This document shows, piece after piece, positions 15,317 through 23,213 of a stretch of DNA of 64,000 nucleotides. A program made the translations under genes and the position numbers. How positions within the stretch are numbered: the stretch's first letter is position 1; each line of letters opens with the position of its first letter. The stretch comes from Solibacillus palustris. GTDB taxonomy: Bacteria > Bacillota > Bacilli > Bacillales_A > Planococcaceae. The stretch spans positions 930,001 to 994,000 of the forward strand of contig NZ_JAKZFC010000001.1 of assembly GCF_022549215.1 (NCBI RefSeq), read 5' to 3'. The notes under the pieces were generated by a model. The model saw only the letters and a list, made by a program, of their open reading frames with translations. It had not been told where the DNA came from and did not search any database.

Positions 15317-15342
15317 TACGGTTTGAATTACATTTGGTTTCA
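15317..15342 (-). promoter_or_regulatory. Sigma-W-type promoter of intact floT
   Basis: On the minus strand TGAAAC (15342-15337) and CGTA (15320-15317) are separated by exactly 16 bases, a full match to the B. subtilis sigma-W consensus. It lies about 205 bp upstream of the floT start. An AACCTTTGT/ACAAAGGTT inverted repeat follows in the leader. Confidence 0.7.
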
Positions 15343-15382
15343 AAATATTTCTAAAAAAAGAAAAAATTAGAGGTTTTGATGA

Positions 15383-15466
15383 AATGATTGGGATGGCCAA
15401 AATGTCTTTTATCGTTATCAATTGGCTGGAAATGAATTTGTTGTGAATCCGAAACTTGTACGATGA
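15383..15466 (+). other. Coding-like fragment in the 474-bp floT upstream region
   Basis: The gap 15112-15585 holds the floT leader, its promoter and little else. On the plus strand, 27 codons before a stop read NDWDGQNVFYRYQLAGNEFV and then VNPKLVR. The amino-acid mix looks like real protein, but there is no start, ribosome binding site or upstream coding sequence. It may be a remnant of a lost gene or chance. Confidence 0.2.
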
Positions 15467-15585
15467 TATAATGTTAGTAGGAAATTTTCATAATAGCGAT
15501 AATATGCTTTTAATTTAATTTCAAAAAGGAGTTAAGAACCCTTTTAATTAAGGTGTTCTAAGCTCCTATTAATTGCTTCTTTTTA

Positions 15586-15855
15586 TTAGTATTCGCCTTC
15601 AAGTTTACTTGACAGCAAGCTTAAAGGCTGAGCTTGTTGGAAAACAGGGAATACAAATGTACCACCACCGCGGATAATTTTAATGCGGTTGCCCGATTCA
15701 TCGGTATGTACATTGTTACTTCTTAAATAGCTACCTGTAACAATAAGTGCTTCATCTGGACCTGCTGTGCGGTATTTCATAATATAGACTGCTACAATTG
15801 CAAGAATTAAAAATAAGACAACCCCAATGGCAATAAGTGTACCTAACATAAACAT
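15586..15855 (-). pseudogene. Flotillin N-terminal remnant
   Basis: An 89-residue frame reproduces the first 85 or so residues of flotillin: the membrane segment LIAIGVVLFLILAIVAVYIMKY, then AGPDEALIVTGSY, NNVHTDESGN, IKIIRGGGTFVFPVFQQAQPLSLLSSKLE. It then ends abruptly at GEY-stop where intact FloT continues with VTTPEVYTEQG. The DNA differs from intact floT at many positions, so the two copies are old paralogues. The start still has its place 12 bp after the NfeD-like gene, as yuaG follows yuaF in B. subtilis. A short membrane peptide could still be made. Confidence 0.8.
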
Positions 15856-15867
15856 CTACCTTGTATT

Positions 15868-16398
15868 TTAAAATGTAAATTCTTCGTTTTCATAGATTGC
15901 TACAAAAGCTGTTCCTTCACGAATTTCTATGATTAAAACGTGGGTATCATAAGGAATTTCGACATTATGATAACTAGCAGCCCGTTTTGCAATAATGCCG
16001 TTTACCCCTTCTATCACGATTTCTCCATAGCCGTCTAACGGAATTGGGACAATTACTCGAGCAACCTGACTTTCAAGTGAAGCATCAGTATAGGCTAATG
16101 AAACTTCGGCGGAGCGTAGTGGAACAAGTAAGAAAAAATAAAGTAGTGCGGTAAAAATGCTCGAAATAATTAGAGAGATAGCAAGATTGATAATACTTGA
16201 AAGGGATAAAAAGCGTTCGAAAATGTATCCAGCGGCGGCTGTAAAAGTAATGAAGGATAAAATAATGGATGGATCAAAAATAGGAATTGTGTCCAACGAA
16301 ACATCTGCCATGTCTGCGAAAAATAAATACAAAACCGTACAGCAGCCGATGGCGATTAAAATAGTTAAGTAAATCACTTCTAATGAGTACCCAAACAT
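15868..16398 (-). CDS. NfeD-like membrane protein (YuaF-like)
   Basis: A 176-residue membrane protein with three or four helices in the first 115 residues and a C-terminal soluble domain. The soluble domain includes ARVIVPIPLDGYGEIVIEG, then AKRAASYHNVEIPYDTHVLIIEI, which is the OB-fold NfeD domain. In B. subtilis yuaF-yuaG(floT) form a sigma-W operon and work together in membrane order and fluidity. The same order and a matching promoter are seen here. The gene that now follows directly is only a flotillin remnant, and the intact floT is transcribed from its own promoter. Confidence 0.85.
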   Translation of the reverse strand: MFGYSLEVIYLTILIAIGCCTVLYLFFADMADVSLDTIPIFDPSIILSFITFTAAAGYIFERFLSLSSIINLAISLIISSIFTALLYFFLLVPLRSAEVSLAYTDASLESQVARVIVPIPLDGYGEIVIEGVNGIIAKRAASYHNVEIPYDTHVLIIEIREGTAFVAIYENEEFTF

Positions 16399-16431
16399 TT
16401 TAACACCTCCTTTGATTTCATTACTTACTTA

Positions 16432-16457
16432 TACGGAATAAAATGGATAAAGTTTCA
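16432..16457 (-). promoter_or_regulatory. Sigma-W-type promoter of the NfeD-like gene
   Basis: On the minus strand TGAAAC (16457-16452) and CGTA (16435-16432) are separated by exactly 16 bases. The start codon is about 35 bp downstream, after an AAAGGAGGTG ribosome binding site. It is the same consensus as the one before floT (15317-15342). Confidence 0.75.
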
Positions 16458-16485
16458 GAAAAAACAAAATTTTTTATATTAAAAC

Positions 16486-16518
16486 AAAAATCATTTCCGC
16501 ATTCGGAAATGATTTTTT
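16486..16518 (-). terminator. Terminator hairpin overlapping the 3' codons of the YunD-like gene
   Basis: AAAAATCATTTCC (16486-16498) pairs with GGAAATGATTTTT (16505-16517). The stop of the minus-strand gene (16491-16493) lies within the left arm, so the last codons of the protein are part of the hairpin. T-runs on both sides make it bidirectional. Confidence 0.7.
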
Positions 16519-17936
16519 ACTTGTGTTTGTATGGGACTATTTTTTTGAATGTATGCCATCATTAGTTTTGGGACAAATTCGCTAGTTTCGTAAATAGGAT
16601 TTTTATGAAACATAGCATAATCATGTGCACCAGTTGCTCGGTAGCTATTGATGACAACACTAAATATTTCGTTGTCTTGCATTTCATGTCCATTATATTC
16701 ACATGAGACAACTCGCTGACCAACAGGATGTCTTAAACAAATTTCATAGTCCAAGCCTCCCCAAAGATCATAAACAAAAGGGTGTGGCTGTGGGTAATGG
16801 ACATTCATACTAAAGTCGATTTCGTCTTGCGTATTGATAGCGAATACACTGGCACTTAGTTCGAGTGCTTCGCGAATTTCAGCACCCGTCATTTCAATTT
16901 TTACAAGTCGATTTTGGCGCGGTAAATTATGTAACACATCTTTTCGAGTAATTTGCTTTGGGAATCCACCGTTTTGATGATACGGAAGCTCGATAACTGA
17001 TAGCTGTGCCTTCGTATAGTGCATTTGCATGTCATGCAGAAGCTGTACATAATCAGTTTGCATTGTGCGAGGTGTGAAAAAATTGCTGTATTGTAAATCA
17101 CATGCGCTCTCGCCAATCATTTCATTTTTCCACTTATCAAATGCGGCATCAGTAAATGAAGGTAATGAGTCATCCACGTAAACTAAAGTTGGTTTATGGT
17201 TAATATTGCCGCCCTCGATTGTTACATCGATTTGTGCAAAACATTTAGCATTGGCTCCAGGTTGAACGACAGAGATACCATTTATTTTAGTAGCAATTTC
17301 TAAATGCTGATGTCCGGTGATGAAAAGGTCAATACCATCAATTTCATGAAGCATGCGATAACCCTCATTTTCGCCTTCTAGCAAATCAATCAGATGACCG
17401 GTCTGCAAATCTCGTTCAAAGCCCCCGTGGTAGCATAAAATAACGAAATCTACCTGCTCGTGTGCGCGTACATGTTTCACAGTTTTTTGTGCAGCGTCAA
17501 AGGCTTGCTCAAAATGTAAAGATTTTGTTGCTGTGCCTTCATCCCAAAGTGGTGTGAAATGTGTCACAACACCGATGACCGCCACGCGAATTCCATGAAT
17601 GTCTTTTATAATATAGTCTTTTGCGAATGCTTGTATATTGGCTGCGATCCAAGGGAAATTACAAGCATTACGCATCGCTTCAATTGCAGGAAGGGGATAA
17701 TTGAATTCATGATTCCCGAAAACCGCCACATCATATCGTAGGGCATTGGCCATGCTGATTTGTGGGTGCTCACAACGTTGTATATTTTCATAAAAATAGC
17801 TTAAATGACTTCCTTGCAAAAAATCGCCATTATCGATTAAAAGCTCGGGCTGTCGGTCATTAATCATAGAGGCGAGCTGTGAAAAATGTTCGGTATGTCC
17901 GTGTATGTCACTTGTCGCGATAATTGAAAATTTCAT
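16491..17936 (-). CDS. Bifunctional metallophosphatase / 5'-nucleotidase (YunD-like)
   Basis: A 481-residue protein: an N-terminal calcineurin-type phosphoesterase domain with SDIHGH near residue 10, IDNGDFLQGS near 38, GNHEFNYP near 73-80, CYHGG, and GHQH near 205; then a 5'-nucleotidase C-terminal domain from about 300 to the end. There is no signal peptide, so it is cytosolic like B. subtilis YunD. The ATG at 17936 is eight bases after AAAGGAAG; another ATG six bases further up is too close to it. It is expected to hydrolyse nucleotides or related phosphates; the exact substrate is not shown. Confidence 0.85.
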   Translation of the reverse strand: MKFSIIATSDIHGHTEHFSQLASMINDRQPELLIDNGDFLQGSHLSYFYENIQRCEHPQISMANALRYDVAVFGNHEFNYPLPAIEAMRNACNFPWIAANIQAFAKDYIIKDIHGIRVAVIGVVTHFTPLWDEGTATKSLHFEQAFDAAQKTVKHVRAHEQVDFVILCYHGGFERDLQTGHLIDLLEGENEGYRMLHEIDGIDLFITGHQHLEIATKINGISVVQPGANAKCFAQIDVTIEGGNINHKPTLVYVDDSLPSFTDAAFDKWKNEMIGESACDLQYSNFFTPRTMQTDYVQLLHDMQMHYTKAQLSVIELPYHQNGGFPKQITRKDVLHNLPRQNRLVKIEMTGAEIREALELSASVFAINTQDEIDFSMNVHYPQPHPFVYDLWGGLDYEICLRHPVGQRVVSCEYNGHEMQDNEIFSVVINSYRATGAHDYAMFHKNPIYETSEFVPKLMMAYIQKNSPIQTQVKNHFRMRK

Positions 17937-17998
17937 GTACATAACTTCCTTTGTGCTTCGTTGTTGCTATTATAGCGCGAATTATTGCGCAATAGTGG

Positions 17999-18013
17999 TG
18001 AAAATGATTAAAT
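17999..18013 (+). promoter_or_regulatory. Possible Fur box before the haem monooxygenase gene
   Basis: TGAAAATGATTAAAT matches the Fur core TGATAATNATTATCA at 10 of 14 fixed positions, mostly in the left half and centre. It lies 20 bp before the ribosome binding site. Related Bacillus genes are Fur-controlled, but the match is weak. Confidence 0.3.
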
Positions 18014-18047
18014 GAAAAGGAAGAGAAAATTTGGAGGAGTGATTTTC

Positions 18048-18371
18048 ATGATTACAGTAACAAATCGCATTAAAGTAAAAAAAGGATTTGCAACAATGAT
18101 GGCTCCAAAATTCGTACAGCCAGGACCATTACAACAATTTGAAGGCTTCCAAAAAGTTGAAGTATTAATTGCAACTCAATTTGAAGAGTACGATGAGATG
18201 AGCGTTGTGATGTATTGGGATACGAAAGAGAATTTTGCTGTATGGCGTGAAAGTGATGCCTTTAAAGAATCACATAAACGTCCAGCGGGTGGACCTAGTG
18301 CACAGGGCGAGTCACCGATGCTAGGCTCTGAAATTGTAATTGCTGAAGTAGCAGCTTCCATTTCAAAATAA
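18048..18371 (+). CDS. Haem-degrading monooxygenase, IsdG/HmoA family
   Basis: A 107-residue ABM-fold protein that opens haem and releases iron. The start is the ATG at 18048, ten bases after TTGGAGGAG. The catalytic triad of the IsdG family is in place: Asn6 (TVTNRIKV), Trp66 (NFAVWRES) and His76 (FKESHKRP), with nearly the same numbering as in staphylococcal IsdG (Asn7, Trp67, His77). It is monocistronic, with a terminator at 18402. Possible iron control is noted at 17999. Confidence 0.85.
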   Translation: MITVTNRIKVKKGFATMMAPKFVQPGPLQQFEGFQKVEVLIATQFEEYDEMSVVMYWDTKENFAVWRESDAFKESHKRPAGGPSAQGESPMLGSEIVIAEVAASISK

Positions 18372-18401
18372 GAAGCAACAATTTTGTCTAAGAATAAAAA
18401 T

Positions 18402-18438
18402 AGCCTGTCGATTTGTAAACGACAGGCTCCTTTTATAA
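18402..18438. terminator. Terminator between convergent genes
   Basis: AGCCTGTCG (18402-18410) and CGACAGGCT (18420-18428) form a 9-bp stem, followed by TCCTTTT. It also closes the convergent gene at 18433 with an A-run on the other side. Confidence 0.75.
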
Positions 18439-19047
18439 TGTTTGATGCGATTTATTATTGATAAAGTCTTGGTAGAAGAAACTTGCTTCGTCACAACATT
18501 TTTTGACGAGAAGTTCAAATTCATTGGAAGAATTCAAATGCTGAATCAAAATTTTCACTAGAATCGCTTGATCTTTCATAAAGGGTTGTAATAATTCCTT
18601 ACTTTGCAAATGCATTAAATAATAGTGACATTGCTGATTGCGTTTAATTAAAGGGCGCTGATTAGCAATTTTTAAGATTTTTACATACCAATTATTTATT
18701 TGCTTTGTTAGTAGGATTGATAAAATATAGATATGTTCTAATGTAGTGTCCGGATGAGAGCGGAAATAATTAATATAGTAATCATTTTTCAACGCATTAA
18801 ACATTATATGGTTCGAAGAATAGTAGAGTATTTTATCGAAAGACTCGATAATATCTTCTTCTTCGCGATGTAATAGCACCCAAAAATTAAATGCAGAAAT
18901 CCACATATCTTTCATATTATAATAACTAGTATCATCAATCGGTATCTTCAATAAGGGATTCATTTTTTCAGCTAATTGCTGGAAATCAAAGACATACTGC
19001 TCATTGATAAAAAATAAACTGTGCTCAAATGTGATTTGATTATACAT
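18433..19047 (-). CDS. Hypothetical protein
   Basis: A 204-residue protein of unknown family. It is rich in aromatic and charged residues and probably all-helical, with no clear signal peptide or membrane helix. Notable stretches are FNFWVLLHREEEDIIESFDKI and EHIYILSILLTKQINNWYVKIL, and a CC pair near residue 185 in VKKCCDEASFF. It is monocistronic and divergent from the gene at 19353. The codon pattern and a GGTGG-like ribosome binding site before the ATG support a real gene. Confidence 0.6.
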   Translation of the reverse strand: MYNQITFEHSLFFINEQYVFDFQQLAEKMNPLLKIPIDDTSYYNMKDMWISAFNFWVLLHREEEDIIESFDKILYYSSNHIMFNALKNDYYINYFRSHPDTTLEHIYILSILLTKQINNWYVKILKIANQRPLIKRNQQCHYYLMHLQSKELLQPFMKDQAILVKILIQHLNSSNEFELLVKKCCDEASFFYQDFINNKSHQTL

Positions 19048-19352
19048 AGATTTTCCACCTCATTTAACTTGCTTCAGCAAATTCTTTTTTTAACATAAAA
19101 TTGCTACTAGTTTTGGTGAAGTTATGATCTATTGTCTAAACTTCCTATGAAATATCAATAAAACCAACAATTAGGTCTTACGATTGTTCTTATTATCGCC
19201 AACTTTAGATAGATTATTATCTAAAAAGCAATATATAGTTCAAATGAATACTAGAAATCCTAATATTGTATGATGTTGAGAGATTAATATTCATCAAATA
19301 CTCACATCAATAATTTTGAAATTACAAGGTAAAAGGTAGGAGAATACGACTT
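19048..19352. other. Intergenic region between divergent genes; one inverted repeat
   Basis: This 305-bp AT-rich gap separates two divergent genes of unknown function. The only feature I see is a perfect 8-bp inverted repeat, TTTAGATA at 19204-19211 and TATCTAAA at 19218-19225, with a 6-base spacer. It could be an operator for either promoter. No open frame or known site was noticed. Confidence 0.35.
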
Positions 19353-20045
19353 ATGATGAACATGGAGCAATACTTTTACGATGGTCAATTTTTAAAAAGC
19401 TATAAAGCAGCACTACAGGATCTAACAAATGAAAGTAGAAAACAGTATTTAGTAATATTCGAGAAGTATGAGTACGCAAATTTCCCTCAACCAACTGCAC
19501 AGCTTCAACAGAGTATAGAACGTGCTAATGAAAGCTATGAGGAATTAGATGAGGTCGAACAATTACGTGCGATTCAAGATGAAGGACAATTTGCACAAAC
19601 TATTAAAGAACTTGAAAATGACGCGCGTACATCAGATGATGTGCGAAAAGCGGAATCCTTTTTCGTACAAGCGCAGTTATTTTTAATGGCACATCATTAC
19701 GATGAAAGTATTCATTGCTTTATGCAAGCAGTAAAGCATAATCCAAATAAGGCATTATATTATGGCTTTGCAGGGCAAACGATGAATCGTTTTAGTTGGT
19801 CGCCGTTTGATACATTACCTTACATAGAACGTGCCATTGATCTGGACCTACAAAATGCACGTTGGTATTGGAATAAGGCACTGGTTTTAACCCAGTTATA
19901 TAAAGATTTGCAAGCAGAGCCGTTTTTAGAAAATGCGCTGATTGCGATTGAGAAAGCAATTGAAGTTTGTCGTGAAGACCAAATATCATTACGAAATGGT
20001 ATCGACTCAACGTTGGAAAATTTAAAGGAATATTTATTTAATTAA
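19353..20045 (+). CDS. TPR-like repeat protein, function unknown
   Basis: A 230-residue soluble protein. The second half has tetratricopeptide-type helices: FFVQAQLFLMAHHYDESIHCFMQAVKHNPNKALYYGFAGQ at about 110-150, then PYIERAIDLDLQNARWYWNKALVLTQLY, and NALIAIEKAIEV. The first half is charged and helical. Such folds usually bind other proteins. An AGGTAGGAG ribosome binding site precedes the start; ATG codons at 19353, 19356 and 19362 all lie in frame. The membrane protein gene at 20059 follows after 13 bp and is probably co-transcribed. Confidence 0.65.
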   Translation: MMNMEQYFYDGQFLKSYKAALQDLTNESRKQYLVIFEKYEYANFPQPTAQLQQSIERANESYEELDEVEQLRAIQDEGQFAQTIKELENDARTSDDVRKAESFFVQAQLFLMAHHYDESIHCFMQAVKHNPNKALYYGFAGQTMNRFSWSPFDTLPYIERAIDLDLQNARWYWNKALVLTQLYKDLQAEPFLENALIAIEKAIEVCREDQISLRNGIDSTLENLKEYLFN

Positions 20046-20058
20046 CCGGGGGCACAGC

Positions 20059-20499
20059 ATGAAGAGCAAAAAGTTTTTGTCATGGAAAGGTATTTCGATT
20101 TATTTAACGATTATTTTATTTTTAGTCATTTTCATTCAAATGATGGATCAAAATAAGCGTGATGAAAAAGAGGGGCAGTACTTAGCTGAAATCGAAAAGT
20201 CATATTTACAGCTTGTTGATTTTCAAACGTATATTATAAATGATGAAGTGCAAGTAGATTCCAACAAGCATGTATTAGTGATGGCGCAGAGGGATTTCCA
20301 ATACCAGCTAAGCCTGTTTATCGATATTTTTGGTAATAAGGAAAAAGGTGAGTATAGCTTGTATGACTTTTATGCTGAAGCAGACAAAGCGTTGCAAGCC
20401 TTTTATGACGCCTCTACAAAAGAGCAACAAACGGCTGCACACGAACAGCTACTTGCAATCAAACAGCCTCTATTTACACTGATTGGCGATCAAAAATAA
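20059..20499 (+). CDS. Single-pass membrane protein, function unknown
   Basis: A 146-residue protein with one membrane helix near residues 12-28 (ISIYLTIILFLVIFIQMM), preceded by a basic N-terminus. About 115 charged, probably helical residues follow and are expected outside the cell. A CCGGGGG-type ribosome binding site precedes the ATG. It follows the TPR-like gene by 13 bp and ends at a strong terminator, so the two form a small operon. I do not recognise the family. Confidence 0.6.
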   Translation: MKSKKFLSWKGISIYLTIILFLVIFIQMMDQNKRDEKEGQYLAEIEKSYLQLVDFQTYIINDEVQVDSNKHVLVMAQRDFQYQLSLFIDIFGNKEKGEYSLYDFYAEADKALQAFYDASTKEQQTAAHEQLLAIKQPLFTLIGDQK

Positions 20500-20502
20500 A
20501 AC

Positions 20503-20544
20503 GAAAAAAGCTCACGGGACGAAAATTCGTTTTGTGAGCTTTTC
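20503..20544. terminator. Bidirectional terminator
   Basis: GAAAAAAGCTCAC (20503-20515) pairs with GTGAGCTTTTC (20534-20544). It ends the gene at 20059 and the converging lia operon. Confidence 0.8.
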
Positions 20545-20545
20545 A

Positions 20546-20857
20546 TTATTTTTTCTTTGATTTGACAAACGCTATCACGAAGCAAACAACTTGAATTACC
20601 ACTATGGCAATTAACATATAAAAGTCTTTTCTTGAGCCGCCTAAGTTCAATTCATCAACTAAAATTCCTGAAATATAGAATAGCTGTGCACTTAGAAGGA
20701 TGATAAACGTGCCAATAAATAGCATAATTTTGGGATTAATCGCAAAACGCAGTACGATAATAACAAATAGTGCACTGAAGATTAATATCAATGTGAATAA
20801 TGGATCGAGTAATGTTAAAGTACCGTCCTTGGCAAAGTTTTCGTACGAATAATTCAT
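20546..20857 (-). CDS. Small membrane protein at the end of the lia operon
   Basis: A 103-residue protein with three hydrophobic segments: about residues 18-40, 43-66 and 80-97, ending in a KSKKK tail. It starts 12 bp after the response regulator gene on the same strand behind an AAGGAGTTG ribosome binding site, so it belongs to the lia operon. I do not recognise its family. A role in envelope stress is suggested only by position. Confidence 0.6.
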   Translation of the reverse strand: MNYSYENFAKDGTLTLLDPLFTLILIFSALFVIIVLRFAINPKIMLFIGTFIILLSAQLFYISGILVDELNLGGSRKDFYMLIAIVVIQVVCFVIAFVKSKKK

Positions 20858-20869
20858 AAAGGCAACTCC

Positions 20870-21499
20870 TTATTTTACAAGTCCATTTTGGAACGCATAG
20901 ACAACGGCTTGGGTGCGGTCTTGAACTTCTAATTTACTTAAAATATTACTAACATGTGTTTTTACCGTTTTTAAGGCAATAAATAATTCCTCGGCAATTT
21001 CTTGATTTGCTAATCCGCGCGCCATACATTGCAATACTTCCATTTCGCGCTCTGTTAAATGGTCATGTAGTGCAGGAGCAATTCCACGCATACGCGCCAT
21101 GACCTTTGTTGTTGCTTCGGGTTCTAGTACCGTTTCACCTGCAATCGTTTTACGAATCGCATCGGCAATTTGCTTGGCATTACTTGTTTTTAAAATATAG
21201 CTTACGGCACCAGCTTCTAATGCAGGATATAGCTTATCATCATCGATAAAGCTAGTTACCATCATCACTTTTGCTTGCGGCCAGGTTGCTAAAATTTCGG
21301 CAGTTGCTTGTGCCCCATTTTTAATAGGCATGACGTTGTCCATGAGTACAATATCAGGCTTTAGGGAAAGTGCTTTTTCTATTGCTTCTTGGCCATTCGA
21401 TGCTTCTCCGATTACTTCAATATCCGGTTGCGCAGAAAGATAAGCGGCTACACCAATACGAACCATTTCATGATCATCTGCAATGACTACTTTAATCAT
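20870..21499 (-). CDS. liaR: Envelope-stress response regulator, LiaR/VraR type
   Basis: A 209-residue NarL-family regulator. The receiver domain has the acidic pair Asp8-Asp9, the phosphoacceptor Asp54 in VLMDNVMP, and the conserved Lys in YILKTSN. The C-terminal LuxR-type helix-turn-helix has LTEREMEVLQCMARGLANQEIAEELFIALKTVKTHVSNIL. It overlaps liaS by eight bases. Together with LiaF and LiaS it matches the three-component system that senses interference with lipid II, and it should activate the liaI-liaH genes upstream in this same cluster. Confidence 0.9.
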   Translation of the reverse strand: MIKVVIADDHEMVRIGVAAYLSAQPDIEVIGEASNGQEAIEKALSLKPDIVLMDNVMPIKNGAQATAEILATWPQAKVMMVTSFIDDDKLYPALEAGAVSYILKTSNAKQIADAIRKTIAGETVLEPEATTKVMARMRGIAPALHDHLTEREMEVLQCMARGLANQEIAEELFIALKTVKTHVSNILSKLEVQDRTQAVVYAFQNGLVK

Positions 21500-22517
21500 T
21501 TGTTTGTTCCTCCTTCTTTAATGGAACTTTTACTTCAACAATTGTCCCTTTGTTTGGAACAGATACAATTTTATACGTACAACCAATTTCAACCGCACGT
21601 TCTGCGATATTGCGTAGGCCGTAAGAGGATGTTTTATCACCGTCATTATCGAAGCCAAGGCCGTTATCTTGAATGCGTAAAATGGCTAAGTCGTCACGCG
21701 CAATAAATAATAGCTCGACTTCATTCGCTTTTGCATGACGCAGCGTATTGGATAATGCTTCTTGGGCGATGCGGAAAAGATGGTCTTCTTCGGCTTTTCC
21801 TAGTGTAATTTCTTCGATTTGATAGTCAATATTAAAGTACACTTTTTCCTGAAGTTCAACAATTAAATCCTCTAATCCTTCTGCCAAGCTTTTATTGCGC
21901 AGTGCGACAGGGCGTAGATGTAACAGCAACGCGCGCATTTCAAGTTGGGCTTGCTGTACGACTTTCTCGACTTGGGCTAGCTGTTTTTGTGAATGTTCGT
22001 TCGCTTCTTGCTCAGTTAATGCAGATAGAAGCATGGATGCCGCAAAAAGCTGCTGTGATACAGAGTCGTGTAGCTCACGTGCTAAACGCTGGCGCTCGGC
22101 AAGTAGGCGTTCTTGAACAATCGCATCGTTTGTTTCAACCTTTTCACTTGCTAGGCGCTGTAATGATGAACGCTGTGTTTCGATCAGTTCGTTTGCATCA
22201 TGCAATGCTTTTTTTAAAGAGCTATTTGCATGTTTCACTTTTTGAGGAAAATCTGGCTGTGCCACCTTTTTAACAAGACGTGTCGTTTGATTTTCCTTTA
22301 GTTTTACGGCAATAGTCATCCAAATGGCAATAAAAAAGCTAAAGCTTGCTGCGACAATGACCATTATTGCAGCGAGTGGCAGATCAAATTCGCGATTATC
22401 TATTAAAAAGCGCCAAGTATCCTCCCGCGGTGCGCCATATAAAAAAACTAAAATATTGAAGGCAAAAGATAGAAAAAGTAATAAGAGAATCGTTAAGCGG
22501 ACTAAAAAGGCAATCAT
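21492..22517 (-). CDS. liaS: Envelope-stress sensor kinase, LiaS/VraS type
   Basis: A 341-residue HisKA_3 kinase. Two membrane helices (about 7-27 and 48-70) frame a very short outer loop, as in intramembrane-sensing kinases. The phosphorylated His150 is in LARELHDSVSQQLFA, and the ATPase domain has RIAQEALSNTLRHA and DNGLGFD near the C-terminus. The start is the ATG at 22517, overlapping the liaF stop (ATGA); longer forms would run into liaF. The lack of a large outer sensor domain fits control by LiaF. Confidence 0.9.
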   Translation of the reverse strand: MIAFLVRLTILLLLFLSFAFNILVFLYGAPREDTWRFLIDNREFDLPLAAIMVIVAASFSFFIAIWMTIAVKLKENQTTRLVKKVAQPDFPQKVKHANSSLKKALHDANELIETQRSSLQRLASEKVETNDAIVQERLLAERQRLARELHDSVSQQLFAASMLLSALTEQEANEHSQKQLAQVEKVVQQAQLEMRALLLHLRPVALRNKSLAEGLEDLIVELQEKVYFNIDYQIEEITLGKAEEDHLFRIAQEALSNTLRHAKANEVELLFIARDDLAILRIQDNGLGFDNDGDKTSSYGLRNIAERAVEIGCTYKIVSVPNKGTIVEVKVPLKKEEQTND

Positions 22518-23188
22518 GCGCGTTGCACCTCCACATCTCCAATCCAAGTAGTCACATAGATGACAAGTATACGTTTTGCATCTTGTGGGCCGTCGTCAAA
22601 TTTTAATTGCTCATTCACACATTGTTTTGGTGCATAGCTGAAACATGTCGCTTGGCCGTATAGTGTTGAATAATTCAATTGAACGGTTACTTCGTAGGGT
22701 ACGACAATCCGAATTTTACCAAGTGACTGCTGAATGACGATAAGTGACTTTCCAGGTGGTAAAATGGTTTCAGTCGCATCAATTGTTATATCTCCAATAA
22801 AACGTTGTATATGCACATCCTGCCACTGATAGCTTTCTGTTGGTGCATTTGTAGTACCGATTAACTGATTTTGTTGCGCAATAGACGTTATATGTTTTTT
22901 GATTTCTAGTACTTGCTCTTTTTTCGTTAAATATTGATACAGTAAAAAAATAAGAGTACCAATAATCAGTAGGCGCAATGTCCAAATGTTAATGACAGCT
23001 AGAAATAAAAAGAAAAGTCCAGCCCATAGTAAGTATTGCTTTTTCTTTTTAAAGCTAAAATACAATAGGGCTGCACCAATAATCAGTAAAAACACCGTAC
23101 CATTATTGAATAATGTCAATTCGATTAACACGACAAGGGCAAAGCAAATCACAATGATAGCAAGGTGATCGGTTGTAATCTTCGGCAT
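22514..23188 (-). CDS. liaF: LiaF-like negative regulator
   Basis: A 224-residue membrane protein, the usual inhibitor of LiaS/VraS. The start is the ATG at 23188, behind TAAGGAGGGA; a longer frame upstream has no start signal. The first 100 residues have three or four hydrophobic helices. The C-terminal domain (about 125-224) contains QWQDVHIQRFIGDITIDATETILPPGKSLIVIQQSLGKIRIVVPYEV and ends WIGDVEV, typical of the LiaF C-terminal beta domain. It is translationally coupled to liaS. Confidence 0.88.
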   Translation of the reverse strand: MPKITTDHLAIIVICFALVVLIELTLFNNGTVFLLIIGAALLYFSFKKKKQYLLWAGLFFLFLAVINIWTLRLLIIGTLIFLLYQYLTKKEQVLEIKKHITSIAQQNQLIGTTNAPTESYQWQDVHIQRFIGDITIDATETILPPGKSLIVIQQSLGKIRIVVPYEVTVQLNYSTLYGQATCFSYAPKQCVNEQLKFDDGPQDAKRILVIYVTTWIGDVEVQRA

Positions 23189-23213
23189 GATGTCCCTCCT
23201 TAACGTACAAAAT

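Noticed and set aside
13543-15855. Frameshifted single flotillin instead of two copies
   Set aside because: The intact gene has its own complete N-terminus, start, promoter and terminator, and the remnants duplicate parts already present in it, so a simple frameshift cannot explain the layout.
21895-22273. Open frames of 73 and 123 codons opposite liaS
   Set aside because: Antisense to a clear histidine kinase; Arg/Cys/Ser-rich products typical of shadow frames.
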